In this document: positions 7,175 to 14,023 of the stretch, piece by piece
Layout of the letters: every line of letters starts with the position of its first letter
Position numbering within the stretch: position 1 is the stretch's first letter
Translations under genes and position numbers: made by a program
From: Candidatus Dormiibacterota bacterium
GTDB lineage: Bacteria; Chloroflexota; Dormibacteria; Aeolococcales; Bog-877
Direction: 5' to 3'
NCBI GenBank assembly: GCA_027306655.1
Contig: DAHUZL010000039.1
Coordinates: forward strand, 1-34,168
Length of the DNA stretch: 34,168 nt
Notes under the pieces: model-generated
What the model was told of the DNA's origin: nothing
The model's database searches: none
Seen by the model: only the letters and a program-made list of their open reading frames with translations

Positions 7175-8610
7175 CCCTCGAGCGCCAGCTTGTCCATCTC
7201 CAGCTGCTGCGGCACCTCCACCGGGTAGGCGCCGTCGAGGCAGGCGAAACAGAACCCGGCCCCCTCGCGGCCGGCGTCGAGCGCGTCCCGGAGCCCCTCC
7301 AGGCTGAGGTAGGCGAGCGAGTCCGCGCCGATCACCCGCCCGACCTCCTCGGGGCTGCGGCCGGAGGCGATCAGCTCGCTCCGGGACGCGATGTCGATGC
7401 CCATGAAGCAGGGGAAGCGGATCGGCGGCGAGGCGACCCGCATGTGCACCTCGCGCGCGCCCGCCCGGCGGAGGGCGTCCACGATCTGGCGGGAGGTGCT
7501 GCCCCGGACGATGGAGTCGTCGACCAGGACCACCCGCCGTCCCTCCAGGACGTGGCGCATGGGGTTGAACTTGAGCCGGACCCCCGCCTCTCGGAGCTGC
7601 GCCCGCGGCTGGATGAACGTGCGCGTGATGTAGCGCGACTTGATCATCCCCTCGGCGAACGGGATCCCGGTCGCCTCCGCGTACCCGATCGCGGCCGGGG
7701 TGCCGGAGTCGGGCAGCGGGATCACGATGTCGGCCGGCGCCGGCGCCTCACGGGCGAGGTTGCGTCCCATCGCCCGCCGCACCTCGTAGAGGCTGCGGTC
7801 CTCCAGCACCGAGTCGGGCCGGGCGAAGTAGATGAACTCGAAGGAGCACATCGCGGGCCGGTGGCTGTCGCCGAAGCGGTGGCTGGCGAGCCCGGCTCGG
7901 TCGATCACCACGATCTCGCCCGGAGCGACCGAGCGGATGAAGTGGGCTCCGATCACGTCGAGGGCGCAGGTCTCGCTGGCGATGACGTAGCCGTCGCCCC
8001 CAGGGGCGGTGCGGTCGCCGAGCCGCCCGATGCAGAGCGGACGGAATCCCAGCTCGTCGCGGGCGGCGACCAGGCTGTCTCTGGTGATCAGCCCGAGCGA
8101 GTAGGCGCCGACGGCCCGGGGGAGGGCGCGCTGGAGCACGGTGGCGAGGGAGTCTCCCGGGGTCCGCGAGAGGAGCGCCGCCAGTACCTCCGTATCGCTC
8201 GAGGTCTCGAAGGGATACTCCTGCTCGATCAGGTCCAGGCGCAGCTCCCGCGCATTGGTGAGGTTGCCGTTGTGGGCGATCGCGATCGGGCCGAGCTGGC
8301 CGTGCTCGAAGGCGAACGGCTGGGCGTTGGTGAGGTGGGCCGAGCCGGTCGTTGAGTAGCGGGTGTGGCCGAGCGCGAGGTGTCCGGGCAGCCGGCTCAG
8401 CGCTGCCTCGTCGAAGACCTGGGCGACCAGGCCCATGTCGCGGTGCGCCCGCAGCCGCTCACCGTCGCTGACGCAGATCCCGGCCGACTCCTGGCCCCGG
8501 TGCTGGAGCGCGTACAGGCCACAGGTGGTGAGGTGGGCCACGTCGGCCTCGTCGCTCAGCACCCCGAAGACCCCGCAGGCCTCCTTGGGCTTGTCCCAGT
8601 CGGTGGCCAC
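7171..8610 (-). CDS. purF: Amidophosphoribosyltransferase (first committed step of purine synthesis)
   Basis: It makes phosphoribosylamine from PRPP and glutamine. From the chosen GTG, residues 1-11 (VATDWDKPKEA) form a propeptide and Cys12 (KEACGVFG) becomes the N-terminal nucleophile after cleavage, as in the Bacillus enzyme. The glutaminase domain has HRGQESAG, LGHTRYSTTGS and AHNGNLTNA. The PRPP site is VVLVDDSIVRGST. Four Cys expected to bind a [4Fe-4S] cluster are present: SETCALD, RFPCFMG and GFCFACLDG. There is no Shine-Dalgarno sequence at 8610. A second GTG at 8661, 8 bases after a TATCCT box, would give a 28-residue propeptide and is the main alternative. The start is overlapped for 152 bases by the toxin frame. 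It heads the F-M-N-H cluster, cut off from purL by the 12-kb insert. Confidence 0.95.
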   Translation of the reverse strand: MATDWDKPKEACGVFGVLSDEADVAHLTTCGLYALQHRGQESAGICVSDGERLRAHRDMGLVAQVFDEAALSRLPGHLALGHTRYSTTGSAHLTNAQPFAFEHGQLGPIAIAHNGNLTNARELRLDLIEQEYPFETSSDTEVLAALLSRTPGDSLATVLQRALPRAVGAYSLGLITRDSLVAARDELGFRPLCIGRLGDRTAPGGDGYVIASETCALDVIGAHFIRSVAPGEIVVIDRAGLASHRFGDSHRPAMCSFEFIYFARPDSVLEDRSLYEVRRAMGRNLAREAPAPADIVIPLPDSGTPAAIGYAEATGIPFAEGMIKSRYITRTFIQPRAQLREAGVRLKFNPMRHVLEGRRVVLVDDSIVRGSTSRQIVDALRRAGAREVHMRVASPPIRFPCFMGIDIASRSELIASGRSPEEVGRVIGADSLAYLSLEGLRDALDAGREGAGFCFACLDGAYPVEVPQQLEMDKLALEG

Positions 8611-9007
8611 GCGCCGTGCCCCGGCAGCCGCGGGCGGGTCGTGGCGCCGCGGACCCCTCACCGGGGTCAAGGATACCGGGGCGGCCGGGGGCCGGCGGGC
8701 GGCCGGGGCCGGCGGCGCTGAGGAGGCGGGCCAGGGCCACGTAGACGTCGGCCGGCCGGCCGGGTCGCCTCCGACCCACGGCAACGACCAGCACCTGGTC
8801 CCCCTCGACACGGTAGACGATGCGGAAGACGCCGGCCAGAGCCCGGACCGCGCGGTACCCCGCGAGGTCGCCCTGGAGGGCCGTGCCCTGGCGCTCCGGC
8901 GCGATGCGCAAACGATCGATCGCCCGGGCCAGCGGCGGGTGATGGCGCCGTTCCGTCGCGCGCAGCATCGCCAAAGCGCTGAGCGTCAGCCTGACGCGAT
9001 AGATCAG
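8459..9007 (-). CDS. RelE/ParE-family toxin with long run-on tail into purF
   Basis: This is the probable mRNA interferase or gyrase toxin partner of the YefM-like antitoxin. Counting from the CTG at 9007, residues 1-98 fit the RelE fold: IYRVRLTLSALAMLR, a middle helix, LQGDLAGYRAVR, then the typical strand pair VFRIVYRVEGDQVLVVAVGRRR, and VYVALARLL. There is no ATG at the expected start. A CTG at 9007 overlaps the antitoxin stop (CTGA) and has GGGGAG 5 bases upstream, so I favour it; TTG at 8974 or ATG at 8968 would remove the first strand. The frame does not stop after the fold. It runs 85 more codons, Arg/Gly/Pro-rich, through the gap and 152 bases into purF. The tail may be a lost stop codon in a decaying toxin, or just open frame in GC-rich DNA. 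Confidence 0.7.
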   Translation of the reverse strand: MIYRVRLTLSALAMLRATERRHHPPLARAIDRLRIAPERQGTALQGDLAGYRAVRALAGVFRIVYRVEGDQVLVVAVGRRRPGRPADVYVALARLLSAAGPGRPPAPGRPGILDPGEGSAAPRPARGCRGTARGHRLGQAQGGLRGLRGAERRGRRGPPHHLWPVRAPAPGPGVGRDLRQRR

Positions 9008-9306
9008 CCAAACTCCCCGCGCACGGTGTCCCAGTCCACGACGTCTCCCCGGCGGGCGTCGTCCATCCCCCGGCGGAGCGCCGCCGCCATGTCGGGATCT
9101 GCGATGATCTCGGCCGTCTCCACGAGGGACTCCAGCTCCTCCAGCCGCTCATGCTGGACGATGTCGAACACAGGCCGCCCGTTGCGGGTGACGACGATGC
9201 GACCGTCCTCCCCAAGCTCCGCGGCAAGGCCGAGCAGCTGCTGGCGCACCTTGGTGATGGGGAGGTACTGAGGCATCCGGGCCATAGTGTACACCATTCT
9301 GTGCAT
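9004..9306 (-). CDS. YefM/Phd-family antitoxin
   Basis: This 100-residue protein should bind and neutralise the adjacent RelE-like toxin and repress its own promoter. The N-terminal DNA-binding part is typical of the Phd/YefM fold: YLPITKVRQQLLGLAAEL, then GRIVVTRNGRPVFDIVQHERLEELESL. The C-terminal half (ETAEIIADPDMAAALRRGMDDARRGDVVDWDTVRGEF) is the flexible, acidic toxin-binding tail. The ATG at 9306 has an AAGGAGG Shine-Dalgarno sequence 5 bases upstream, so it is chosen over the ATGs at 9297, 9285 and 9276, although the conserved fold only begins near the last of these. The stop overlaps the toxin start. Operator-like repeats cover the first codons. Lon, the usual protease for such antitoxins, is encoded divergently 196 bases away. 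Confidence 0.85.
   Translation of the reverse strand: MHRMVYTMARMPQYLPITKVRQQLLGLAAELGEDGRIVVTRNGRPVFDIVQHERLEELESLVETAEIIADPDMAAALRRGMDDARRGDVVDWDTVRGEFG
9287..9305. promoter_or_regulatory. Candidate YefM operator: TGTACA plus TGTGCA half-copy, 12 bp apart
   Basis: GTGTACAC (9287-9294) is a perfect 8-bp palindrome with the core TGTACA at 9288-9293. A second, one-mismatch copy TGTGCA lies at 9300-9305. The centres are 12 bp apart. As I recall, the E. coli yefM-yoeB operator also has a long and a short palindrome with a TGTACA core and similar spacing, so this is very likely the autoregulatory site. It overlaps the first codons of the antitoxin rather than lying upstream, so the real start could be at 9276 if transcription begins inside it. 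Confidence 0.6.
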
Positions 9307-9469
9307 TGGAGCCTCCTTCAGTGCGCTTCCTCGGTGACGGACCACGGCTCCGGCCTCGTCGGGAGCTCGTCCGGGCCCGGCGTTTGGCCGCCCTCCGGTC
9401 GCGGTACACGTCGACCAAGACGACCCGATCGGGCTCCGACCGCCGCGACGTCGGACCGCCGGGTGGATC

Positions 9470-9488
9470 GGGCCCCGACCCGGGGCCC
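9470..9488 (+). promoter_or_regulatory. Strong GC hairpin in the lon leader
   Basis: GGGCCCCG (9470-9477) and CGGGGCCC (9481-9488) are perfect inverted repeats of 8 bp with a 3-base loop. The hairpin ends 3 bases before the lon Shine-Dalgarno GAGGAG and 14 bases before the GTG. A looser inverted repeat, TCCGAC/GTCGGA with a 9-base gap, lies at 9435-9455. The remaining leader (9307-9434) shows no clear promoter, CIRCE or HAIR element. There is no T-tract, so this is not a plain terminator. Confidence 0.4.
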
Positions 9489-9502
9489 CCAGAGGAGCGA
9501 GC

Positions 9503-11878
9503 GTGTCCGAGCCGCAGAGCCAGTTGCTGCCGATCCTGCCGGTGACCCAGGGGGTGGTCCTGCCCCACATGGTCGTGACCACCGTGGTCGAGGGCGAGGA
9601 GGCCACCGCCGCGGTCGCGGCCGCCCGATCGGGGGATCAGCTGGTCCTGGTGGTTCCGCGGATCGACGGCCGCTACGCCAGGATCGGCACCGTCGGGCGG
9701 ATCGAGGACGTGGGTCAGCTGCCCACCGGCGTGGAGGCGGTGGTCCTGCGCGGGCTGCATCGCGCCCATCTCACCAGCGCCGCCACCGCCAACGGGGGAG
9801 CGCTGTGGGTGCATGTCGACCCGGTGCCGGACCCGGAGTCGACATCGGAGCGCGCCCACGAGCTCGCCCGCGAGTACCGGGCCCTGATCGAGAACGTGCT
9901 GGAATCGCGGGGGGCGCCGGGGGCGGTGCAGATGGTGCGCGGGATCCAGCACCCGGGCCAGCTCGCCGACATGTCCGGATACTCGCCCGACCTCAGCCCG
10001 CAGCAGAAGGTCGAGGTGCTGGAGACGCTCGACGTCGAGGCTCGGCTGGAGCGGCTGGTGGCCTGGACGCGCGACATCCTGGCCGAGATCTCGGTCAAGG
10101 ACCGGATCAAGACCGAGGTCAACGAGCGGATGGAGAAGGGCCAGCGCGACTTCCTCCTCCGCCAGCAGCTGGAGGCGATCAAGCGTCAGCTGGGCGAGGG
10201 TGACGACGGGGTCGTCGCCGACTACCGGCGCAAGCTCGAGGACGCCGGCCTGCCCGAGGCGGTGCGGGGCGAGGTGGAGCGGGAGCTGGACCGGCTCGAG
10301 CGCACCAGCGAGCAGAGCCCCGAGCACGGCTGGATCCGCGGCTACCTGGATTGGGTGCTGGCGATGCCGTGGGCGGTGCGCTCCGACGACCGCTTCGACA
10401 TCCAGGAGGCGCGGCGGATCCTTGACGCCGACCACAGCGGCCTCGACGACGTCAAGGACCGGATCATCGAGTTCCTCACCGTCCGCCGCCGCCGCCAGGA
10501 GCGCGGGCTCGCCGCCGTCGGCGGACGGGGTTCGGGCGCGATCATCACCCTGGTGGGGCCGCCGGGGGTGGGCAAGACCTCGCTGGGGGAGTCGGTGGCG
10601 CGCGCCTTGGGACGGAAGTTCGCGCGGGTGTCCTTGGGCGGCGTGCACGACGAGGCGGAGATCCGCGGCCACCGCCGCACCTATGTGGGCGCGATGCCGG
10701 GGCGGATCGCCCGCGCCCTGCGCGAGGCGGGGACCAAGAACCCGGTCGTGATGCTGGACGAGATCGACAAGGTCGGCAACGACTGGCGCGGCGACCCCGC
10801 CTCGGCCTTGCTGGAGGCCCTCGACCCGGCCCAGAACCATGCCTTCCGCGACCACTACCTCGACGTCGACCTGGACCTCTCCGAGGTGCTCTTCATCCCC
10901 ACCGCCAACGTGGTGGAGACGATCCCCCAGCCGCTCCTGGACCGGATGGAGGTGATCAACCTCGACGGCTACACCGAGGACGAGAAGCTCGCGATCGCCC
11001 GGGACCACCTGCTCCCGCGCCAGCTGGAGCAGGCCGGTCTCGACGCCGGCGAGGCGACAGTCGACGACGACGCGGTGCGGCGGATCATCGCGGAGCACAC
11101 CCGCGAGGCCGGGGTGCGGGGGCTGGAGCGCCAGCTGGCCCGGCTCCTGCGCAAGGTGGCGACCCGGATTGACCGCGCCGAGCTCGCGCCCCCGGTGGCG
11201 GTCGGCGCCGAGCAGGTGCACGAGGTGCTGGGGCGGGCACGCTTCGAGTCGGAGGTGGCCGAGCGCACCGAGGTGCCGGGCGTGGCGACCGGGCTCGCCG
11301 TCACCGGGACCGGCGGCGACATCCTCTTCATCGAGGCCAGCCAGCTCTCCGAAGACGGTGGCCTCACCCTCACCGGACAGCTCGGCGACGTGATGAAGGA
11401 GTCAGCCCAGATCGCCCTCTCGTACGTCCGCGCCCACGCCGAGGCACTCGGCCTCGACCCCGCTCGCACCCGCCGCGCGGTCCATGTGCACGTGCCGGCC
11501 GGCGCTGTGCCCAAGGACGGGCCCTCCGCCGGGGTGGCGATGGTGACGGCGCTGGCCAGCCTGTTCAGCGAGCGGACGGTGCGCCACACGGTGGCGATGA
11601 CCGGCGAGGTGACGCTGCAGGGACGGGTGCTGCCGATCGGCGGGGTGAAGCAGAAGGTGCTGGCGGCGCGCCGGGCCGGCATCACCGACGTGCTCCTGCC
11701 CCGGCGCAACCAGCCCGAGCTGGAGGAGCTCACCGAGACCGTGCGCGGCGGCCTCACCTTCCACCTCGTCGGTGACGTCCAGGAGGTCCTCCGGTTGGCG
11801 CTCACGGAGCCCGCGGGCGCGGCCAGGGGGACGGCGACGGAAGACCCCCAGGCGGCGCGGCGGCCCTCGGCCGCCTGA
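9503..11878 (+). CDS. lon: ATP-dependent protease Lon
   Basis: It is a cytosolic AAA+ serine protease that removes damaged proteins and regulators, including many antitoxins. The 791-residue chain has the full LonA layout. The N-terminal substrate domain begins QLLPILPVTQGVVLPHMVV. A coiled-coil follows around FLLRQQLEAIKRQLGEGDD. The AAA+ module has Walker A GPPGVGKT at 352-359, Walker B VVMLDEID at about 414-421, and the conserved GGVHDEAEIRGHRRTYVGAMPGR between them. The protease domain has catalytic Ser675 in PKDGPSAG and Lys718 in GGVKQKVLAA. The GTG start has GAGGAG 6 bases upstream. The C-terminal 25 residues are Ala/Arg-rich and dispensable-looking. It is flanked on both sides by toxin-antitoxin modules. 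Confidence 0.97.
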   Translation: MSEPQSQLLPILPVTQGVVLPHMVVTTVVEGEEATAAVAAARSGDQLVLVVPRIDGRYARIGTVGRIEDVGQLPTGVEAVVLRGLHRAHLTSAATANGGALWVHVDPVPDPESTSERAHELAREYRALIENVLESRGAPGAVQMVRGIQHPGQLADMSGYSPDLSPQQKVEVLETLDVEARLERLVAWTRDILAEISVKDRIKTEVNERMEKGQRDFLLRQQLEAIKRQLGEGDDGVVADYRRKLEDAGLPEAVRGEVERELDRLERTSEQSPEHGWIRGYLDWVLAMPWAVRSDDRFDIQEARRILDADHSGLDDVKDRIIEFLTVRRRRQERGLAAVGGRGSGAIITLVGPPGVGKTSLGESVARALGRKFARVSLGGVHDEAEIRGHRRTYVGAMPGRIARALREAGTKNPVVMLDEIDKVGNDWRGDPASALLEALDPAQNHAFRDHYLDVDLDLSEVLFIPTANVVETIPQPLLDRMEVINLDGYTEDEKLAIARDHLLPRQLEQAGLDAGEATVDDDAVRRIIAEHTREAGVRGLERQLARLLRKVATRIDRAELAPPVAVGAEQVHEVLGRARFESEVAERTEVPGVATGLAVTGTGGDILFIEASQLSEDGGLTLTGQLGDVMKESAQIALSYVRAHAEALGLDPARTRRAVHVHVPAGAVPKDGPSAGVAMVTALASLFSERTVRHTVAMTGEVTLQGRVLPIGGVKQKVLAARRAGITDVLLPRRNQPELEELTETVRGGLTFHLVGDVQEVLRLALTEPAGAARGTATEDPQAARRPSAA

Positions 11879-11931
11879 GGAAAGAGGTCGTCCGCTTCGG
11901 GTGAGAAGCCGGCGACGCGGCCGGAGAGCGC

Positions 11932-11952
11932 ATGCCGTATGCTGTACGGCAT
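11932..11952. promoter_or_regulatory. Perfect 21-bp inverted repeat over the DUF1778 antitoxin start (operator candidate)
   Basis: The arms ATGCCGTA (11932-11939) and TACGGCAT (11945-11952) are perfect inverted repeats with a 5-base spacer, TGCTG. The right arm ends inside the ATG at 11951. Ribbon-helix-helix antitoxins bind such palindromes and repress their own operon. TATGCT at 11938-11943 could be the -10 element, placing the transcript start at the ATG, as no Shine-Dalgarno sequence precedes it. No matching -35 box is visible. Confidence 0.6.
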
Positions 11953-12223
11953 GGCGACGACGGCACGGCTGGAGATGAGGGTTCCCGTCGAGCGCGCCGA
12001 GCTGATCCGCCAGGCGGCGGCTGCCCGCGGGGAGTCGGTGACCGGGTTCGTGCTGGAGGCAGCCACCCGGGCGGCAGAAGCGGAACTGGCCGTCGTGCAT
12101 GAGACACTGGTGCCTTCGGACTTCTTCGACGAGCTGCTGGCGGCACTCGATGCGCCCGACGAGGTGTTGCCCGGTGAGCTGCGCGAGCTGGCCCGGCGGC
12201 CTCGCATCTTCGAGCGGGAGTGA
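11951..12223 (+). CDS. DUF1778 / TacA-family ribbon-helix-helix antitoxin
   Basis: This 90-residue protein should neutralise the overlapping GNAT toxin. Its N-terminus (TTARLEMRVPVERAELIRQAAAARGESVTGFVLEAATRAAE) is the ribbon-helix-helix DNA-binding unit of the DUF1778 family: one strand, two helices, and the SVTGFVLEAA second helix. The C-terminal part (SDFFDELLAALDAPDEVLPGELRELARR) is the acidic helix that wraps around the acetyltransferase in TacA-like antitoxins. The ATG at 11951 is chosen over the one at 11939 because MATTARLEMR matches the family start and the operator ends there. Its stop overlaps the toxin GTG by 4 bases. It lies 72 bases after lon. Confidence 0.88.
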   Translation: MATTARLEMRVPVERAELIRQAAAARGESVTGFVLEAATRAAEAELAVVHETLVPSDFFDELLAALDAPDEVLPGELRELARRPRIFERE

Positions 12224-12723
12224 GCCGCTACCGATCCGAGCACCTCTCGTCCGACCACGACCTCGAGACCTTCGAGAGCCGCGCGATGCCTCTCGATGAC
12301 TGGCTCCGCCGCTTCGCCCGGCATGCGGACGCCGCCAACACGGGGCGGACCTTCGTGTGGGTCGAACCGCGCACTCAGACCGTCGTCGGCTACTTCAACC
12401 TGGCCGCTCACCTGCTGCGCCGGGCCGACGTTCCGAACGGGATCGGGCGCGGCTCACCCGCGGTCATCCCGGCTATCCTGCTGGCTCGCCTGGCCCTGGA
12501 CCGCTCCCTCCAAGGCCAGGGGCATGGCGGCCAGCTCCTCGTCGATGCATTGGAGCGGGCCGTGGACGCATCGACGCGCGCCGCCGCCCGGTTCATCGTC
12601 GTCGACGCCCTTGACGATGTGGCGCTCCGCTTCTACCTCCGTTTCGGCTTCCGCCCCTGTCCCGGCAGCCGCCGACTGGTCCGCAGGACGAGCGAGGTCG
12701 CCGTCGCCCTGCGGGGGGAGTAG
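12220..12723 (+). CDS. GNAT-family acetyltransferase toxin (TacT-like)
   Basis: TacT-type toxins use acetyl-CoA to acetylate the amino acid on charged tRNAs and so block translation. The 167-residue length, the position after a DUF1778 gene and the sequence all fit. The acetyl-CoA loop is in LARLALDRSLQGQGHGGQLLVDAL, where QGQGHG fits the Q/RxxGxG/A motif. FIVVDALDDVALRFYLRFGFRP holds the conserved Tyr thought to act as general acid, and the typical FYxxFGF ending. The first 30 residues (LSSDHDLETFESRAMPLDDWLRRFARHA) match the family's N-terminal pattern. The GTG start overlaps the antitoxin stop (GTGA). No residue expected to be essential is missing. The exact amino acid target cannot be read from the sequence. 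Confidence 0.88.
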   Translation: MSRYRSEHLSSDHDLETFESRAMPLDDWLRRFARHADAANTGRTFVWVEPRTQTVVGYFNLAAHLLRRADVPNGIGRGSPAVIPAILLARLALDRSLQGQGHGGQLLVDALERAVDASTRAAARFIVVDALDDVALRFYLRFGFRPCPGSRRLVRRTSEVAVALRGE

Positions 12724-12874
12724 CACAGGCAGCGTCCATCCATCACGACCACGGCGGTGAGGGCCTCCCGGGTGGGGGCCTCGCCACCGACCAGGCGAGC
12801 TCGGGCGGTGAACAGATCCGCGGCGCCACCTGGCCGCGCAGCCGTACGCTGGCCCGATCGAGCCACCGCCCCCG

Positions 12875-14023
12875 ATGCCACCCCCCGTCACCGGGCCCGA
12901 GCCGGCCGACGACCTGGTCGCCCCGGCGGGAAGGTTCCGGATCTACCTCGGCGCCGCCGCCGGCGTGGGCAAGACCTGCGCGATGCTCGACGAGGGGGTG
13001 CGCCGCCACCACCGCGGCCGCGACGTGGTGGTGGCGTTCGCGGAGACCCACGGGCGGCCCCAGACCGCCGAGCGGCTGCGCGGCCTGGAGGTGGTGCCCC
13101 GGCGGGTGGTGACCCACCGCGGCGCCCAGTTCGAGGAGATGGACTGCGACGCGGTCCTCGCCCGCCGGCCCCAGGTCGCCCTGGTCGACGAGCTGGCCCA
13201 CACCAACGTCCCCGGGAGCGGCCGCCATCCCAAGCGCTGGGAGGACGTCCTGGAGCTGCTGGACACCGGCATCAACGTCATCAGCACCGTCAACATCCAG
13301 CACCTGGAGAGCCTCGCCGACAGCGTGGAGCGGATGACGGGGACCCCGATCCACGAGCGGGTGCCGGACCGGGTCGTGCGCCGCGCCGACCAGATCGAGC
13401 TGATCGACTCGTCGCCCGAGCAGCTGCGCCGGCGGATGGTCCACGGCAACATCTATCCCGCCGCCCAGGTCCCCACCGCGCTCACCCACTTCTTCACCAC
13501 CCGCAACCTCACCATCCTCCGCGAGCTGGCGCTCCGCTTCCTCGCTGACGAGACCGAGGAGCACCTGCTGCAGGCGCTGGAGCAGTGGCCGGTGGCGGGG
13601 ATGGAGACCTGCGAGCACGTGCTGGTGGGCGTCGCCGACGACGCCGACCAGGGCCATCTGCTGCGGCGGGCGGCCCGTCTCGCAGCGCGCGCCAAGGGCG
13701 ACGTCCACGCCGTCCATGTCGCCGAGCCGGAGTCCGATGCGGGGACCTCGGAGCGCCTGACGGACCTCCGGCGCCTGGCCGACGACCTCGGGGCCACCTG
13801 GGCGGTGGTGAGCGGCGAGGACGTGGCCCAGGCCCTGATGGCGGAGGCCCTTCGTCGCCACGCCACCCAGGTCGTGGTCGGCGCATCCCGCCGCCGGGCG
13901 GGGTGGCGCGGGCTCGGCGGCGGGATGGGCCCCCGCATCCTCCGCGCCGCGGCCGCGGCCGGTCTCGACGTGCACGTCATCGCGCCCGAGGCGGCCCGCG
14001 CCGGGGCCTCGCCGCCGGGATGA
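12875..14023 (+). CDS. kdpD: KdpD sensor, N-terminal half as separate protein (KdpD domain plus Usp domain)
   Basis: This 382-residue protein corresponds to the cytosolic input half of the potassium sensor kinase KdpD. The KdpD domain has Walker A GAAAGVGKT at residues 26-34, then VVVAFAETHGRPQT, the Walker B-like VALVDELAHTN, and DTGINVISTVNIQHLESL, all conserved in the family. From about residue 248 a universal-stress-protein-like domain follows (CEHVLVGVADDAD to VVVGASRRR), which in E. coli KdpD senses the cytosolic state. There is no membrane span and no kinase domain. The gene stops and the kinase half starts at the same place (ATGA), so the two are co-translated. The 151 bases upstream, after the GNAT gene, show no clear promoter or Shine-Dalgarno sequence. 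Confidence 0.92.
   Translation: MPPPVTGPEPADDLVAPAGRFRIYLGAAAGVGKTCAMLDEGVRRHHRGRDVVVAFAETHGRPQTAERLRGLEVVPRRVVTHRGAQFEEMDCDAVLARRPQVALVDELAHTNVPGSGRHPKRWEDVLELLDTGINVISTVNIQHLESLADSVERMTGTPIHERVPDRVVRRADQIELIDSSPEQLRRRMVHGNIYPAAQVPTALTHFFTTRNLTILRELALRFLADETEEHLLQALEQWPVAGMETCEHVLVGVADDADQGHLLRRAARLAARAKGDVHAVHVAEPESDAGTSERLTDLRRLADDLGATWAVVSGEDVAQALMAEALRRHATQVVVGASRRRAGWRGLGGGMGPRILRAAAAAGLDVHVIAPEAARAGASPPG

Noticed and set aside
8636-8675. TTGACC as a -35 box for purF near 8664-8669
   Set aside because: No -10-like hexamer lies 16-18 bases downstream on the minus strand. TATCCT at 8675-8670 may be a -10 box, but has no -35.
12633-12881. Minus-strand frame opposite the end of the GNAT gene and the 151-base gap before kdpD, with a protein-like stretch
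   Set aside because: It mostly shadows the GNAT gene, has no ribosome site, and no family was recognised. GC-rich DNA leaves many frames open by chance.
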